From NCBI RefSeq assembly GCF_050874005.1, contig NZ_JBNMJV010000010.1, positions 1 through 64,000 of the forward strand: a stretch of 64,000 nt of DNA, read 5' to 3'. The position numbers were made by a program, and so were the translations under genes. This document shows positions 33,947 through 43,552 of the stretch, piece after piece (the first letter of the stretch is position 1; every line of letters starts with the position of its first letter). Origin of the DNA: Huintestinicola sp050874005 (lineage in GTDB: Bacteria; Bacillota; Clostridia; Oscillospirales; Ruminococcaceae). Below the pieces are notes generated by a model, which did not search any database, had not been told where the DNA came from, and worked only from the letters and a program-made list of their open reading frames with translations.

Positions 33947-34559
33947 GATATTATCGGAAATAGACGGGGCAAAAATGCTCCGTAATATAGAGCTTTGCGG
34001 CAGGGTATGCTATAAGAGCGAGGACAGGATAACAGACGGCTCTGCGGAGAAATTCGTAGGAATGATACTGAAGTCGGGTCACGAGTCCGTCCTCGAGCAC
34101 GAAAAGATAACCGTAAGATTTATCTGCGACAGAGGCGTGACCCACGAGATAGTCCGCCACCGCATAGCAAGCTACAGCCAGGAAAGCACCCGCTACTGCA
34201 ACTATTCCAAGGACAAATTCGGAAATGAAATAACCTTTATCCGCCCCTTTTTCTGGGCTGAGGACGAGGAGAAATACGCTGTCTGGAAGGACACAATGCA
34301 GGAGATAGAAAACGCCTACGCAAAGCTTATCTCGCTGGGAGCAAAGCCCGAAGAAGCAAGGAGCATACTTCCAAATTCCGTAAAAACGGAAATAGTGGTA
34401 ACAATGAACCTCCGTGAATGGCGGCACTTTTTCAAGCTCCGCACCTCCGAGCGTGCCCATCCTCAGATGAGAGAGGTGGCACTTCCGCTGCTTAACGAGC
34501 TGAAAGAACTTGTACCCGTAATTTTTGACGATATCAACGGAGCGGACGCTTCGTATTAA
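33921..34559 (+). CDS. thyX: Flavin-dependent thymidylate synthase ThyX
   Basis: 212 aa from the ATG at 33921 (AAAAAGGAG upstream, within the end of the previous gene). The ThyX motif RHRIASYSQESTRY (RHRx7S) is present, plus ESVLEHEKITVRF and the C-terminal LRTSERAHPQMREVA. Makes dTMP from dUMP using FAD and methylene-tetrahydrofolate. Same transcript as cmk and plsC by spacing. Confidence 0.96.
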   Translation: MKIIVPSHEILSEIDGAKMLRNIELCGRVCYKSEDRITDGSAEKFVGMILKSGHESVLEHEKITVRFICDRGVTHEIVRHRIASYSQESTRYCNYSKDKFGNEITFIRPFFWAEDEEKYAVWKDTMQEIENAYAKLISLGAKPEEARSILPNSVKTEIVVTMNLREWRHFFKLRTSERAHPQMREVALPLLNELKELVPVIFDDINGADASY

Positions 34560-34578
34560 GTATTGAGGAGATAATCAA

Positions 34579-35244
34579 ATGAGCCTAAACATTGCCATAG
34601 ACGGCCCCGCAGGCGCAGGAAAATCCACAATTGCAAGGAAAGCCGCCGCAGAGCTGGGATTTATATATGTGGACACAGGAGCGCTTTACCGCTCTGTAGC
34701 ATACTATTGCCTGTCAAAAGGAGCGGACGTCAGCGTTCCCGAAAATGTAGAAAAGCTGCTTCCGGGCATAACCCCCGAACTGCGTTTTATTGAGGGCGTT
34801 CAGCACGTTTTCGTAAACGGCAAGGACGTTTCGGACAGGATACGCACTCCCGAGGTGTCGATGGCAGCCTCAAAGGTATCTGCAATATCTGCGGTAAGAG
34901 CATTTTTGTTCGAGCTTCAGCAGAAGATAGCAAGGGAAAACAACGTAATTATGGACGGCAGGGACATAGGCACAGTAGTCCTGCCGAATGCCGACCTTAA
35001 AATTTTCCTCACCGCCTCCCCCGAGGCAAGGGCTGGCAGAAGATTTAAGGAGCTGAAAGACAAGCCGGACGCTCCCACATATGAGCAGGTGCTTGCGGAC
35101 ATCATAAAGCGTGACCACGACGACTCCACAAGAGCCGTATCCCCCTTAAAGCAGGCAGAGAACGCCGTACTCTGCGACACTACCGAATTTTCCCTCGAGC
35201 AGTCGGTTGAAATGATAATCGGTATGATAAAAAAACTTCTGTAA
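34579..35244 (+). CDS. cmk: Cytidylate kinase
   Basis: 221 aa. P-loop IDGPAGAGKSTIA, YVDTGALYRS, MDGRDIGTVVLPNADLKIFLTAS and RDHDDSTRAVSPL are diagnostic. Phosphorylates CMP/dCMP. Nineteen bases after thyX and followed by plsC and ispH-S1, the usual clostridial order. Confidence 0.96.
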   Translation: MSLNIAIDGPAGAGKSTIARKAAAELGFIYVDTGALYRSVAYYCLSKGADVSVPENVEKLLPGITPELRFIEGVQHVFVNGKDVSDRIRTPEVSMAASKVSAISAVRAFLFELQQKIARENNVIMDGRDIGTVVLPNADLKIFLTASPEARAGRRFKELKDKPDAPTYEQVLADIIKRDHDDSTRAVSPLKQAENAVLCDTTEFSLEQSVEMIIGMIKKLL

Positions 35245-35260
35245 AGGACGGTAAGCTCAG

Positions 35261-35884
35261 ATGAACGCATTTGTCAGATACACCGTAATGGGCATATACA
35301 AGCTGTTTTACAATTTTAAAATAGAAGGCCGGGAAAACGTCCCCGAAAAAGAGGGGGTAATAATCGCCTGCAACCACCGCAGCTACGCCGACCCCGTGGT
35401 CATCACAATGCCTATGAAACGCCCCGTTACATATATGGCTAAGGAAGAGCTTTTCAAGAATAAGCTTTTCGGCGCATTTATCCGATTCTTAGGCGCATTC
35501 CCCGTCAAGAGAGGCGCAGGAGATATGAAGGTCATAGACGACTGCGTTGAGATACTGGAGAGCGGCAGGAACGTGGTCATATTCCCCGAGGGAACACGCT
35601 CCAAGGAAAATAAGGTGGGCAGAGGAAAAACAGGCGTTGCCCTTATTGCCGCAAAATCGGGAGCAGACGTTCTTCCTATGGGCATAGTTTTCGAGGGAGA
35701 AAAGCTTCATTTCCGCAGCAAGCTCACTCTGAAAATAGGAAAGGTCATAAAGTCCGAGGAGCTTGACATCGGAGACGGAGACACAAAAAATCTGAAGAAA
35801 GTAAAATCCGTCATTATGAACGCCATAACCGAGCTGGTGGAAGGACCTGAACTCGAGGAAAATTCTGCCGAAACCGCTGAATAA
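35261..35884 (+). CDS. plsC: 1-acyl-sn-glycerol-3-phosphate acyltransferase
   Basis: 207 aa. Motif 1 NHRSYADP (catalytic HxxxxD-type), motif 3 FPEGTRSKENKVGRGKTG, and FPVKRGAGDMK between. N-terminal hydrophobic stretch for membrane contact. Adds the second acyl chain in phosphatidic acid synthesis. Sixteen bases after cmk. Confidence 0.93.
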   Translation: MNAFVRYTVMGIYKLFYNFKIEGRENVPEKEGVIIACNHRSYADPVVITMPMKRPVTYMAKEELFKNKLFGAFIRFLGAFPVKRGAGDMKVIDDCVEILESGRNVVIFPEGTRSKENKVGRGKTGVALIAAKSGADVLPMGIVFEGEKLHFRSKLTLKIGKVIKSEELDIGDGDTKNLKKVKSVIMNAITELVEGPELEENSAETAE

Positions 35885-35930
35885 ACCCGAAATATATGGC
35901 AATAATACACATAAAGACGGTGTGAAAATT

Positions 35931-37901
35931 ATGAAAAAAATCACAATTACTGCCGCAAAGACCGCAGGTTTCTGTTTTGGTGTTGACAGAGCGGTCAAAC
36001 TCGTGTATAATGAAATAGAACACGGCTTCAAGGCTGTTACCTTAGGCGAGATAATCCATAACCCCACCGTTGTGAACGACCTTGAGAAAAAGGGCGTTCG
36101 TGTTATAAACTCCCCCGCCGAAGCGCAGACCGGCGAAAAGGTAGTTATCCGCTCTCACGGAGTGGGCAGGTACGTATACAGAGCGCTTGAGGAAAAGGCT
36201 ATCCCCTACTCCGACGGTACCTGTCCCTTTGTAAAGCGCATACAGACCACCGCCGCAAAATGCTCCTCAGAGGGTAAGGACGTCATTATTATGGGCGACA
36301 AAACTCACCCTGAGGTGGTCGGGATAGTGGGACACTGCAAAAACGGTGCATATGTTTTGCAAGATCCCGAAGAGCTTGAAGCTTTTCTGAAAAAAAATTA
36401 TGAAAATTCAAAAAAAAAGGTTGCAATTATGCCGCAAACAACGTATAATATAAGTATGTGGCAAAATTGCGCCCGGATAGCCGCCTGTTATAAAAACGCC
36501 GAGACCTATGACACCATATGCAGCGCAACCTCAAAGCGTCAGGCGGAAGCGGCAAGGCTTGCCGCCGAAAGCGATATGATGATCGTTGTCGGCGGACGGC
36601 ACAGCTCCAATACCGTTAAGCTCTTTCGGATATGCAGCGGGCTTTGCGGGACTTGCTTTCACGTGGAAAGCCCTGGAGAACTCAGTTTGCTGAAAATGCC
36701 GAAAGGCTTTTCTAATAAAAGTGATATCCGAATAGGTATCACCGCCGGAGCGTCCACCCCGGCATCTATTATCAAGGAGGTCAAAAACCAGATGAGCGAA
36801 ATTATCAAAAATATGGACGAGGACTTTAACTTTGAGGAGGCGCTCAACGCTTCTTTCAAAAGATTATATACCGGTAACAGGGTGAAAGGATACATAACTG
36901 CTGTAAACAACACAGAAGCTATCGTTGACGTTGGTACAAAGCACACAGGCTATGTGTCTCTGTCCGAACTGACAGACGATCCTTCTCTCAAGCCCGGTGA
37001 TGTTGTTAAAGTCGGCGATGAAGTCGATCTTATCGTTATCAAGATCAACGACGCAGAGGGCATCGTTCAGCTCTCCAAGAAGAAGGTAGACGCACTCAAG
37101 GGTCTTGACGAGCTTGCCAAGGCTAAGGAAGAGGGCACAATTCTCGAGGGTACAGTTACAGGCGTAGTAAAGGGCGGCGTTATTGTTCTCTCGAACGGCG
37201 TAAGAGTATTTATCCCTGCATCTCAGGCAACAGTACGCAGAGACGAGAAGCTTGAGGATCTCCTCAAGAAGAACGTTAAGTTCAAGGTCATCGAAGTAAA
37301 CGAGCAGAGAGGCAAGGCAGTAGGCTCTATCAAGGCCGTTCGCAATGCTGAGAGAGACGCTGCAAAGGCTAAGTTCTGGGAGACCGTTCAGGTGGGCGAC
37401 GTATTCAAGGGCGAAGTCAAGTCTCTTACTTCCTACGGCGCATTCGTAGATCTGGGCGGCATCGACGGAATGGTCCACATTTCCGAGCTGAGCTGGGACA
37501 GAATAAAGCACCCCTCCGAGGTAGTATCCGTAGGCGATACACTTGAGGTATATGTTAAGGATCTGGACAAGGAAGCAGGCAGAATTTCCCTGGGCTACAA
37601 GAAGGACGAGGACAATCCCTGGGTGAAGTTCGAGAGCGAGTATAAGGAAGGCGACGTTGTTAACTGCAAGATCGTTTCCATCACCGCATTCGGCGCATTT
37701 GCACAGATCATTCCCGGAATTGACGGCCTTATCCACATCTCCCAGATCGCTGACAAGAGAGTAACAAACGTTAAGGACGTTCTCTCCGTAGGCGACGAGG
37801 TAACAGCAAAGATCACCGAGATCGACTCCGAGAAGAAGCGCATCAGCCTCTCCATCAGAGCAGTTCTCGAGGAAAACGGCGATTCCTCCGAGGAGGAATA
37901 A
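35931..37901 (+). CDS. ispH: IspH (HMBPP reductase) fused to S1 RNA-binding domains
   Basis: 656 aa. Residues 1-~285 are IspH: GFCFGVDRAV (first Cys), SHGVGRYVYRALEE, GTCPFVKRIQ and a later Cys in the STAS..-like SATSKRQAEA region, for a [4Fe-4S] enzyme reducing HMBPP in the non-mevalonate pathway. From ~310 on are four S1 domains (e.g. YGAFVDLGGIDGMVHISELSW) as in ribosomal protein S1. This fusion is known from Clostridia. The S1 part has a visibly different codon texture (AAG/GTA-rich) from the IspH part. Also ispD-ispF at 50.5-51.7 kb serve the same pathway. Confidence 0.95.
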   Translation: MKKITITAAKTAGFCFGVDRAVKLVYNEIEHGFKAVTLGEIIHNPTVVNDLEKKGVRVINSPAEAQTGEKVVIRSHGVGRYVYRALEEKAIPYSDGTCPFVKRIQTTAAKCSSEGKDVIIMGDKTHPEVVGIVGHCKNGAYVLQDPEELEAFLKKNYENSKKKVAIMPQTTYNISMWQNCARIAACYKNAETYDTICSATSKRQAEAARLAAESDMMIVVGGRHSSNTVKLFRICSGLCGTCFHVESPGELSLLKMPKGFSNKSDIRIGITAGASTPASIIKEVKNQMSEIIKNMDEDFNFEEALNASFKRLYTGNRVKGYITAVNNTEAIVDVGTKHTGYVSLSELTDDPSLKPGDVVKVGDEVDLIVIKINDAEGIVQLSKKKVDALKGLDELAKAKEEGTILEGTVTGVVKGGVIVLSNGVRVFIPASQATVRRDEKLEDLLKKNVKFKVIEVNEQRGKAVGSIKAVRNAERDAAKAKFWETVQVGDVFKGEVKSLTSYGAFVDLGGIDGMVHISELSWDRIKHPSEVVSVGDTLEVYVKDLDKEAGRISLGYKKDEDNPWVKFESEYKEGDVVNCKIVSITAFGAFAQIIPGIDGLIHISQIADKRVTNVKDVLSVGDEVTAKITEIDSEKKRISLSIRAVLEENGDSSEEE

Positions 37902-37917
37902 TCGGGTAAATTATCAG

Positions 37918-37954
37918 CGGCAAAGCTTTCGGGCTTTGCCGTTTTTCTTTTTTA
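37918..37954 (+). terminator. Terminator of the thyX-ispH operon
   Basis: CGGCAAAGC-TTTCGG-GCTTTGCCG followed by TTTTTCTTTTTT. Confidence 0.88.
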
Positions 37955-38035
37955 TCGGGAAATTTCTACATTTACGAATACGTTTAATTATTAAAATTGC
38001 ACAAAGTGAAAGTAAAAATATTGATATAAAAACCA

Positions 38036-38064
38036 TTGACAGTAAAAGCAAAAAATGATAAAAT
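38036..38064 (+). promoter_or_regulatory. Promoter of the solute-binding lipoprotein
   Basis: TTGACA (38036-38041), 17 bases, TAAAAT (38059-38064), leaving a ~100-base leader. Confidence 0.7.
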
Positions 38065-38170
38065 TATATTGCAATTATTATAATATATATGCGTGAACTG
38101 CGTATATATTGAAATGTTTTCCGCCTTTGCAGCAGACGGGAAACAGTCTCAAAATATTTAGGAGGTCAAT

Positions 38171-39622
38171 ATGAAAAATTTCAAGAAGACAATTGCCGGA
38201 ATTTCCGCTCTGACATTTACTCTGGGTCTTACAGCCTGCGGCGGCGGCAATGAGGGCAGCACATCTACCAGCGAGGCTACCGTAACCACCACAACAGGAG
38301 CTACAGTTGAGCTGAACACCGCTACATATGCCGAAGAAGATCAGAAAACTCTCGACGATCTGGCAAATGAGAAGCTCCGTGACGTTGAGCTTGAGAACAA
38401 GACCATCAAGTGGCTTGCTCACTACGATATCAATCCTTCTACTTCCAAGGGTGACTCCGAAGCAGTAAACATCACCCTCTTTAAGAGCAAGTACGGCGGA
38501 AACATTGAATATATCCCCACCACCTGGGAGTCCAGATATTCCGACCTCTCCACCCACGTTCTGGGCGGTGACGGCGTTGACTTCTTCCCCTGCGATACCG
38601 CAGCTCTCCCCAAGGGCGTTATCAACGGAATGTTCCAGCCCGTTGACGATTACATTGATATGGATTCCGAGCTCTGGGCTGACGTTAAGGACGCTATGGA
38701 CATCTATAATTTCAACGGCAAGCACTACGAGTTCGTAAACTCCGTATCTGCCGAAGCAGTAGTTATCTACAACAAGCAGACTATCGAAGAAAACGGCTTT
38801 GACGATCCCTGGGAGCTTTATCAGGCAGGCGAGTGGAACTGGGATACCTTCACATCAATGCTTGAGCAGTTCTGCGATCCCGACAACGATCAGTGGGGTC
38901 TCGACGGCTACTGGGCAGAAAAGGCTCTGTTCCTTTCCGCAGGCGTTCCTTCCGTTACAGCTGAAAACGGTGTCCTCAAGACAAACCTTATGGACGCTAC
39001 AGTTGAAAAGGCTATGAACTGGATGTACGAACTCTACAACAAGGGCCTCGTAATGGACAGATCTCTCTTTGACTGGTCCGAGCAGCCCGCATTTATGGGC
39101 GAGGGCAGAGAGCTGTTCTACATCGTAGGCGCATGGCACGTACAGTCCAACCCCGACACCTGGGCAACAGGCATTTCTCCCGAAAATCTCGGTCTTGCAC
39201 CCGTTCCTTCACCCGCAGGTTCCGATCCTTATCAGGGCGCTACTCTTGACGGCTGGGTACTCTGCAAGGGCGCAGGCAACCCCGAGGGCGTAGGTCTCTT
39301 TGCAGACTGCACTCGTCTTGCAAACACAAGCGACGAGGCTATAGCGATCGCAGATGCTAAGGCAATGGCTGACTATCAGTGGTCCGAGGAACTTGTAGCT
39401 ATCAACAAGGAGATCAACGACCTTGCACGTCAGTACCCCGTTGTTGACCTTGCTGCAGGCGTATCCACCGATGTTGCTTCCCTCACAACCGACGGCGGCG
39501 ACAATATCGGTCTGAGAGCAGCACTTCACGGCGTAGAGTGGGCTTCCAACAGAGAAGAGATTTCCGCTGTTGTTGATATGCTCGTAGGCGAAGCAAGCGA
39601 TTTTCTCCAGTCAGTTCAGTAA
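38171..39622 (+). CDS. ABC-type extracellular solute-binding lipoprotein (sugar type)
   Basis: 483 aa. Lipoprotein signal: KKT, hydrophobic core, LTAC at about residue 19, then a Ser/Thr-rich tether. Body of the family 1 periplasmic sugar-binding type (GDGVDFFPCD, WNWDTFTSMLEQFCDP, YIVGAWHVQ). Strong AGGAGG site. No permease or ATPase gene lies beside it, and a terminator follows, so it works with a transporter encoded elsewhere. Codon use is strongly biased, suggesting high expression. Ligand unknown. Confidence 0.88.
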   Translation: MKNFKKTIAGISALTFTLGLTACGGGNEGSTSTSEATVTTTTGATVELNTATYAEEDQKTLDDLANEKLRDVELENKTIKWLAHYDINPSTSKGDSEAVNITLFKSKYGGNIEYIPTTWESRYSDLSTHVLGGDGVDFFPCDTAALPKGVINGMFQPVDDYIDMDSELWADVKDAMDIYNFNGKHYEFVNSVSAEAVVIYNKQTIEENGFDDPWELYQAGEWNWDTFTSMLEQFCDPDNDQWGLDGYWAEKALFLSAGVPSVTAENGVLKTNLMDATVEKAMNWMYELYNKGLVMDRSLFDWSEQPAFMGEGRELFYIVGAWHVQSNPDTWATGISPENLGLAPVPSPAGSDPYQGATLDGWVLCKGAGNPEGVGLFADCTRLANTSDEAIAIADAKAMADYQWSEELVAINKEINDLARQYPVVDLAAGVSTDVASLTTDGGDNIGLRAALHGVEWASNREEISAVVDMLVGEASDFLQSVQ

Positions 39623-39640
39623 TAATTTTTCAAAATTTTT

Positions 39641-39674
39641 CGGGTATCATACTTCGGTATGGTACCCGTTTTTT
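39641..39674 (+). terminator. Terminator of the solute-binding protein gene
   Basis: CGGGTATCATAC-TTCG-GTATGGTACCCG followed by TTTTTT. Confidence 0.88.
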
Positions 39675-39675
39675 C

Positions 39676-39704
39676 TTGACAATGTACCGCATATGTGGCA
39701 TAAT
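39676..39704 (+). promoter_or_regulatory. Promoter of fprA
   Basis: TTGACA (39676-39681), 17 bases, CATAAT with the TGTGG extension. It overlaps the T-tract of the preceding terminator. Confidence 0.7.
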
Positions 39705-39739
39705 AATTATAGAATATTCTGTCGAAAGGAAGATGCAAA

Positions 39740-40894
39740 ATGCAGATATCAAAGGATATAAAATACATAGGCGTAAACGACCGGATAAACCCGCTTTTCG
39801 AGGGACAGTACAGCGTTCCGAACGGAATGTCCTACAATTCCTATGTCATCACAGACGAGAAAATTGCGGTAATGGACACCGTTGACGGCGGCTTTACAGC
39901 ACAGTGGCTTGAAAACCTCGAAGCCGCACTCTCGGGAAATAAGCCCGATTACCTTGTAGTTCACCATATGGAGCCTGACCATTCCGCCAATATCGCCGTA
40001 TTTATGGAGCGTTATCCCGAGGCGGTGATAGTATCCTCTCAGAAGGCATTCGGAATGATGAAGAATTTCTTCGGCACAGACTATGCTGACAGAAGAATAG
40101 TTGTGGGCGAGAATGACACTCTTTCTCTCGGAAAGCATACTCTGACATTCGTGACCGCTCCTATGGTGCATTGGCCCGAAGTAATAATGAGCTACGACAG
40201 CCTTGATAAGGTGCTGTTCTCCGCCGACGCATTCGGCAAATTCGGCGCACTTGACAGCGACGAGGAGTGGGAAAACGAGGCAAGAAGATATTATTTCGGC
40301 ATCGTAGGCAAATTCGGTATGCCCGTATCGGGAGTGTTAAAAAAGGCAGCAAAGCTTGATATCGCAGCGATATGCCCACTTCACGGCCCTGTACTTTCGG
40401 AAAATATCCCCCATTACCTTGAGCTTTACACCAAATGGGCAGCATACGAGCCTGAGACCGACGGCGTTTTCATCGCATACACATCTGTTTACGGAAACAC
40501 AAGAAAAGCTGCACTTCTGCTGGAGGAAAAGCTTTCCACAAAGGGCTGCCCCGTAATAGCAATGGATCTGGCACGCTGCGACAGAGCCGAGGCTCTTGCA
40601 ATGGCGTTCAAGTACAAGAAGCTTGTCTGCGCCTCCACCACCTATAACGGCGGCGTATTCCCCTTTATGCGTGATTTCATAACCGACCTTGCAGAGCACG
40701 GCTATAAGAGCAGACAGGTATATCTCATTGAAAACGGCTCCTGGGCACCCACCGCCGCAAGCGCAATGAAAAAGCTTTTCGAGGGCTGCAAGGACGTGGT
40801 CATCTCCGATAATATCATAAAAATAAATTCTGCCGTAAACCCAGAAAATATCGCTCAGACAGAAGCTCTCGCAGAGGAGATTGCCTCTCTGTAA
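39740..40894 (+). CDS. fprA: FprA-family A-type flavoprotein (flavodiiron)
   Basis: 384 aa. N-terminal metallo-beta-lactamase-like diiron domain with HHMEPDHSAN, an MVHWPE loop and CPLHGPVLSE as iron ligands; C-terminal flavodoxin domain with TSVYGNTRKAA for FMN. Reduces O2 or NO to protect anaerobes. GAAAGGAAG precedes the ATG. A matching electron donor could be the flavin reductase-rubredoxin at 51754. Stand-alone gene with its own promoter. Confidence 0.95.
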   Translation: MQISKDIKYIGVNDRINPLFEGQYSVPNGMSYNSYVITDEKIAVMDTVDGGFTAQWLENLEAALSGNKPDYLVVHHMEPDHSANIAVFMERYPEAVIVSSQKAFGMMKNFFGTDYADRRIVVGENDTLSLGKHTLTFVTAPMVHWPEVIMSYDSLDKVLFSADAFGKFGALDSDEEWENEARRYYFGIVGKFGMPVSGVLKKAAKLDIAAICPLHGPVLSENIPHYLELYTKWAAYEPETDGVFIAYTSVYGNTRKAALLLEEKLSTKGCPVIAMDLARCDRAEALAMAFKYKKLVCASTTYNGGVFPFMRDFITDLAEHGYKSRQVYLIENGSWAPTAASAMKKLFEGCKDVVISDNIIKINSAVNPENIAQTEALAEEIASL

Positions 40895-40993
40895 TGCAGC
40901 TTACCGCCTAAAAATGCAGCTTGCCCGAAAAAAGTTGAAATACTCCCAGGGATAAATTATACTTATATTATCATCAGAAAGGAAGAGGATAAT

Positions 40994-42307
40994 ATGGGTA
41001 TGATAATTCTAACGGCTCTGATAATCCTGGAGCTGGTATTTATGATCTGGAACATCGCAGAGGGCGATATGCACCGAAAGGAAAAAGCGGTAAGCGCCCT
41101 CGCCATATTCCTGATATTCGCAGTTCTCTGCATAACGGGCGTTGTGAAGTGGGGCTTCAGATACTATATTTTCGGCTTTGCTCTGGCGCTCCAGTCCATC
41201 ATCGCAGTAATACGTCTCATTAAACCGGATAAGCCCGAAACTCAGGGCAAGGTAATCGGCAAGTCTGTGGGAAGATTTGTGGGCAAGACTATACTCTACA
41301 CCACCGCCCTTGCGCTCGCCATCATCTGCCCGCAGTTTACCGAGCCCGAACCCACGGGACAGTACAATGTGCTTGAAGCAAAATACACCTGGACAGACGA
41401 AAGCCGCACCGAGACCTTCACCGACACAGGGGAAAACAGGAAGATAACCGTCAGCGTGTGGTATCCCGAAAACTGCGCCGAAAAAACACCGCTGATAATC
41501 TTTTCCCACGGCGCATTCGGATTTTCCGGCTCAAACTACTCCACCTGCACCGAGCTTGCCTCACGGGGCTATACCGTAGCAGGAATAGACCACACCTATC
41601 ACACCCTTTTCACCGCCGATACAGAGGGAAAAGTGACCATAGCGGATATTAACTTTTTAAACACCGTAATGGAGCATAACGCCACAGACAACCCCGAAAA
41701 GGAATACAACGACAACAGAGAATGGCTTGATCTGAGAGTAAAGGATATCGACTTTGCGCTGAACACCATTATAGCTTTGTCCGAAAGCGGAGACCCTATT
41801 TTCGGAAATACCGACACCACAAAGATAGGACTTTTCGGTCACTCCTTAGGCGGAGCGGCAGCAGCCCAGACCGCAAGGAACAGAAGCGACATATCCGCCG
41901 TAATAAACCTTGACGGCACGCTGCTTGGAGACGAGATCGCCTTTGAGAACGGAGAAACCGTATATACCGACGAACCTTTCCCCGTGCCAATGCTGGATAT
42001 TTACAGTCAGTATCTCCGGGACCTGGTAGACGAGTACAAAAGCGAAAACAAAATGAAGGAATATGTAAATTTTCACACCGCACGCATTTCCGAAAACGTA
42101 GTATCCACCTGCTTTAAAAATTCGGGACATCTGAACTTCACCGACCTGCCCCTTTTCTCCCCGATGCTTGGAAAAGCCCTGGGAAATATGGGAACGGGAG
42201 ATATCGACAGCCTGTACTGCATAAACACAATGAACAAGCTTACGGGAGATTTCTTTGACTATGCCTTAAAGGGCGGCGAGAAGCCCGAGATTGAAAAGGA
42301 ATACTAA
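40994..42307 (+). CDS. Membrane-anchored alpha/beta hydrolase
   Basis: 437 aa. Three or four membrane helices in residues 1-~115, then an extracytoplasmic alpha/beta hydrolase similar to platelet-activating-factor acetylhydrolase/dienelactone hydrolase types: IFSHGAFGFSGSNY (oxyanion), nucleophile in GLFGHSLGGAAAAQ, and a His late in SGHLNFTD. Substrate unknown. AAAGGAAGAGG precedes the ATG. Confidence 0.85.
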   Translation: MGMIILTALIILELVFMIWNIAEGDMHRKEKAVSALAIFLIFAVLCITGVVKWGFRYYIFGFALALQSIIAVIRLIKPDKPETQGKVIGKSVGRFVGKTILYTTALALAIICPQFTEPEPTGQYNVLEAKYTWTDESRTETFTDTGENRKITVSVWYPENCAEKTPLIIFSHGAFGFSGSNYSTCTELASRGYTVAGIDHTYHTLFTADTEGKVTIADINFLNTVMEHNATDNPEKEYNDNREWLDLRVKDIDFALNTIIALSESGDPIFGNTDTTKIGLFGHSLGGAAAAQTARNRSDISAVINLDGTLLGDEIAFENGETVYTDEPFPVPMLDIYSQYLRDLVDEYKSENKMKEYVNFHTARISENVVSTCFKNSGHLNFTDLPLFSPMLGKALGNMGTGDIDSLYCINTMNKLTGDFFDYALKGGEKPEIEKEY

Positions 42308-42310
42308 CAT

Positions 42311-42748
42311 ATGAACGTTATCGTCAGAACTGTGGACAGCAATGAAAAATAACAGGTAATAATCGAGTGCTATGAAGTCACGGAAGAGGTGGAGCGTATC
42401 CGCCTCTTTGCGGAAGGCTCGGGCAAAACTCTGAGCGGCAGCATTGACGGACGGCTCTACAGCATAAATATCGGAGATATCTACTACTTTGAAGCGGTAG
42501 ACCAGCGGATATTTGCTTACTGCGAAAGCAAGGTCTTTGAAGTCAGAGGGCGGCTCTATGAAATAGAGCGGAAGCTGTCGGAAAGCTCCTTTCTGCGCTG
42601 CTCAAAATCCACAGTAATAAATCTGATGAAGATAGAAAGCGTCAGCCCCGCACTCAACGGGCGTTTCACCGCCCATATGAAAAACGGGGAACGGGTAATA
42701 ATATCAAGGCAGTATGTGCCTGCGCTGAAAAAGGCGGTGCTGAAATGA
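42311..42748 (+). pseudogene. LytTR DNA-binding regulator with an in-frame stop at codon 14
   Basis: The reading frame starts ATG 42311 (MNVIVRTVDSNEK), meets TAA at 42350-42352, and continues in the same frame with QVIIECYEVTEEVERI and a complete LytTR domain (DIYYFEAVDQRIFAY, FLRCSKSTVINLMKI, NGERVIISRQYVPALKK). The family normally has the N-terminal part joined to the rest. So this is a nonsense mutation, a sequencing error, or re-initiation at GTG 42389 giving a 119-aa domain. It overlaps the DUF3021 gene by 4 bases (ATGA). Confidence 0.72.
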
Positions 42749-43182
42749 GCTTCAAGGAATTTCTGATAAAAAATGTAATGAACAGCTTCTTTATATCCGT
42801 TGCCTTTATCTGTATAGGAATAGCGGCGGTAGGCAGCGTGTTCGAGCCGGATAAACGGTTTTCCTACGGAGGTTTTCTTGCCCCCATAATTTTCGGCCTT
42901 GCAGCGTCGCTCCCCTCGCTGGTAATGTATTCACGTCACGAACTGACGGTGGGAGAGATGATATTCCGCAAGCTTCTCCACCTTCTTCTGCTGGAGCTTA
43001 CCATAAACGGTATACTTTTCCTTACGGGAGCGCTGAACAGCCTGTCTGTGACCATTTCCCTTGCGGTCACGATATTCATAATAGACGTTGCCGTAAATGC
43101 GGTAATGTACATAAACGACCTCCGCAGCGCCGAGCGTATAAATCGTGGGATACGTGAGATACAGTCGGGGGAGGATAAATAA
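42745..43182 (+). CDS. DUF3021 membrane protein
   Basis: 145 aa with four membrane helices; short basic N-terminus (FKEFLIKNVMNSFF). DUF3021 proteins are encoded with LytTR regulators and are thought to control them at the membrane. Coupled by ATGA overlap with the disrupted LytTR gene. Followed by a terminator. Confidence 0.85.
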   Translation: MSFKEFLIKNVMNSFFISVAFICIGIAAVGSVFEPDKRFSYGGFLAPIIFGLAASLPSLVMYSRHELTVGEMIFRKLLHLLLLELTINGILFLTGALNSLSVTISLAVTIFIIDVAVNAVMYINDLRSAERINRGIREIQSGEDK

Positions 43183-43217
43183 ACTCAGCCCATACACGTT
43201 TCGGGTGTGGGCATAAT

Positions 43218-43247
43218 AAAACCGCCTCGACAATCGGGGCGGTTTTC
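43218..43247. terminator. Terminator after the LytTR-DUF3021 pair
   Basis: AAAACCGCC and GGCGGTTTT flank the loop; symmetrical, so it may also stop the converging small-gene pair. Confidence 0.8.
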
Positions 43248-43264
43248 CGTATTCTATACAAAAA

Positions 43265-43516
43265 CTACGCAATAGAAAGTTCAGCACCTTTTTGTAAAGG
43301 ACAGGCATCTACCATAACTGTGGTGCTTTTGTTTATGTCTGTAGGATCATCAAATCTTGTCATTGCAACGGAAACGACAGTAATTGAATTTCCGTTACTG
43401 TCAACAAGCTTGCTTCCGTTCTTTAAGCTGTCACACGAGCCCTCTAAAGTAACCGAAAGCATATTTCCGATAGGAAATACATCTAAAACCTTTAACATAT
43501 CAAACTCATCAGTCAT
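43265..43516 (-). CDS. Small beta-barrel-like protein, unknown
   Basis: 83 aa from ATG 43516 (AGGAG 10 bases upstream; an ATG at 43525 abuts it). Sequence LEGSCDSLKNGSKLVDSNGN and TTVMVDACPLQKGAEL recalls the EF-Tu domain-2 type small barrel. Second gene of a pair behind promoter copy C. Such genes often accompany orphan toxin cassettes; function not known. Confidence 0.6.
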   Translation of the reverse strand: MTDEFDMLKVLDVFPIGNMLSVTLEGSCDSLKNGSKLVDSNGNSITVVSVAMTRFDDPTDINKSTTVMVDACPLQKGAELSIA

Positions 43517-43552
43517 AAAAATCATCTCCTGTTGTAAGGTGTGTTATGGAAA

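Noticed and set aside
36864..37736. Long minus-strand frame opposite the S1 domains of ispH
   Set aside because: Opposite a clearly conserved gene; Cys/Leu/Val-rich composition typical of antisense reading of codon-biased genes.
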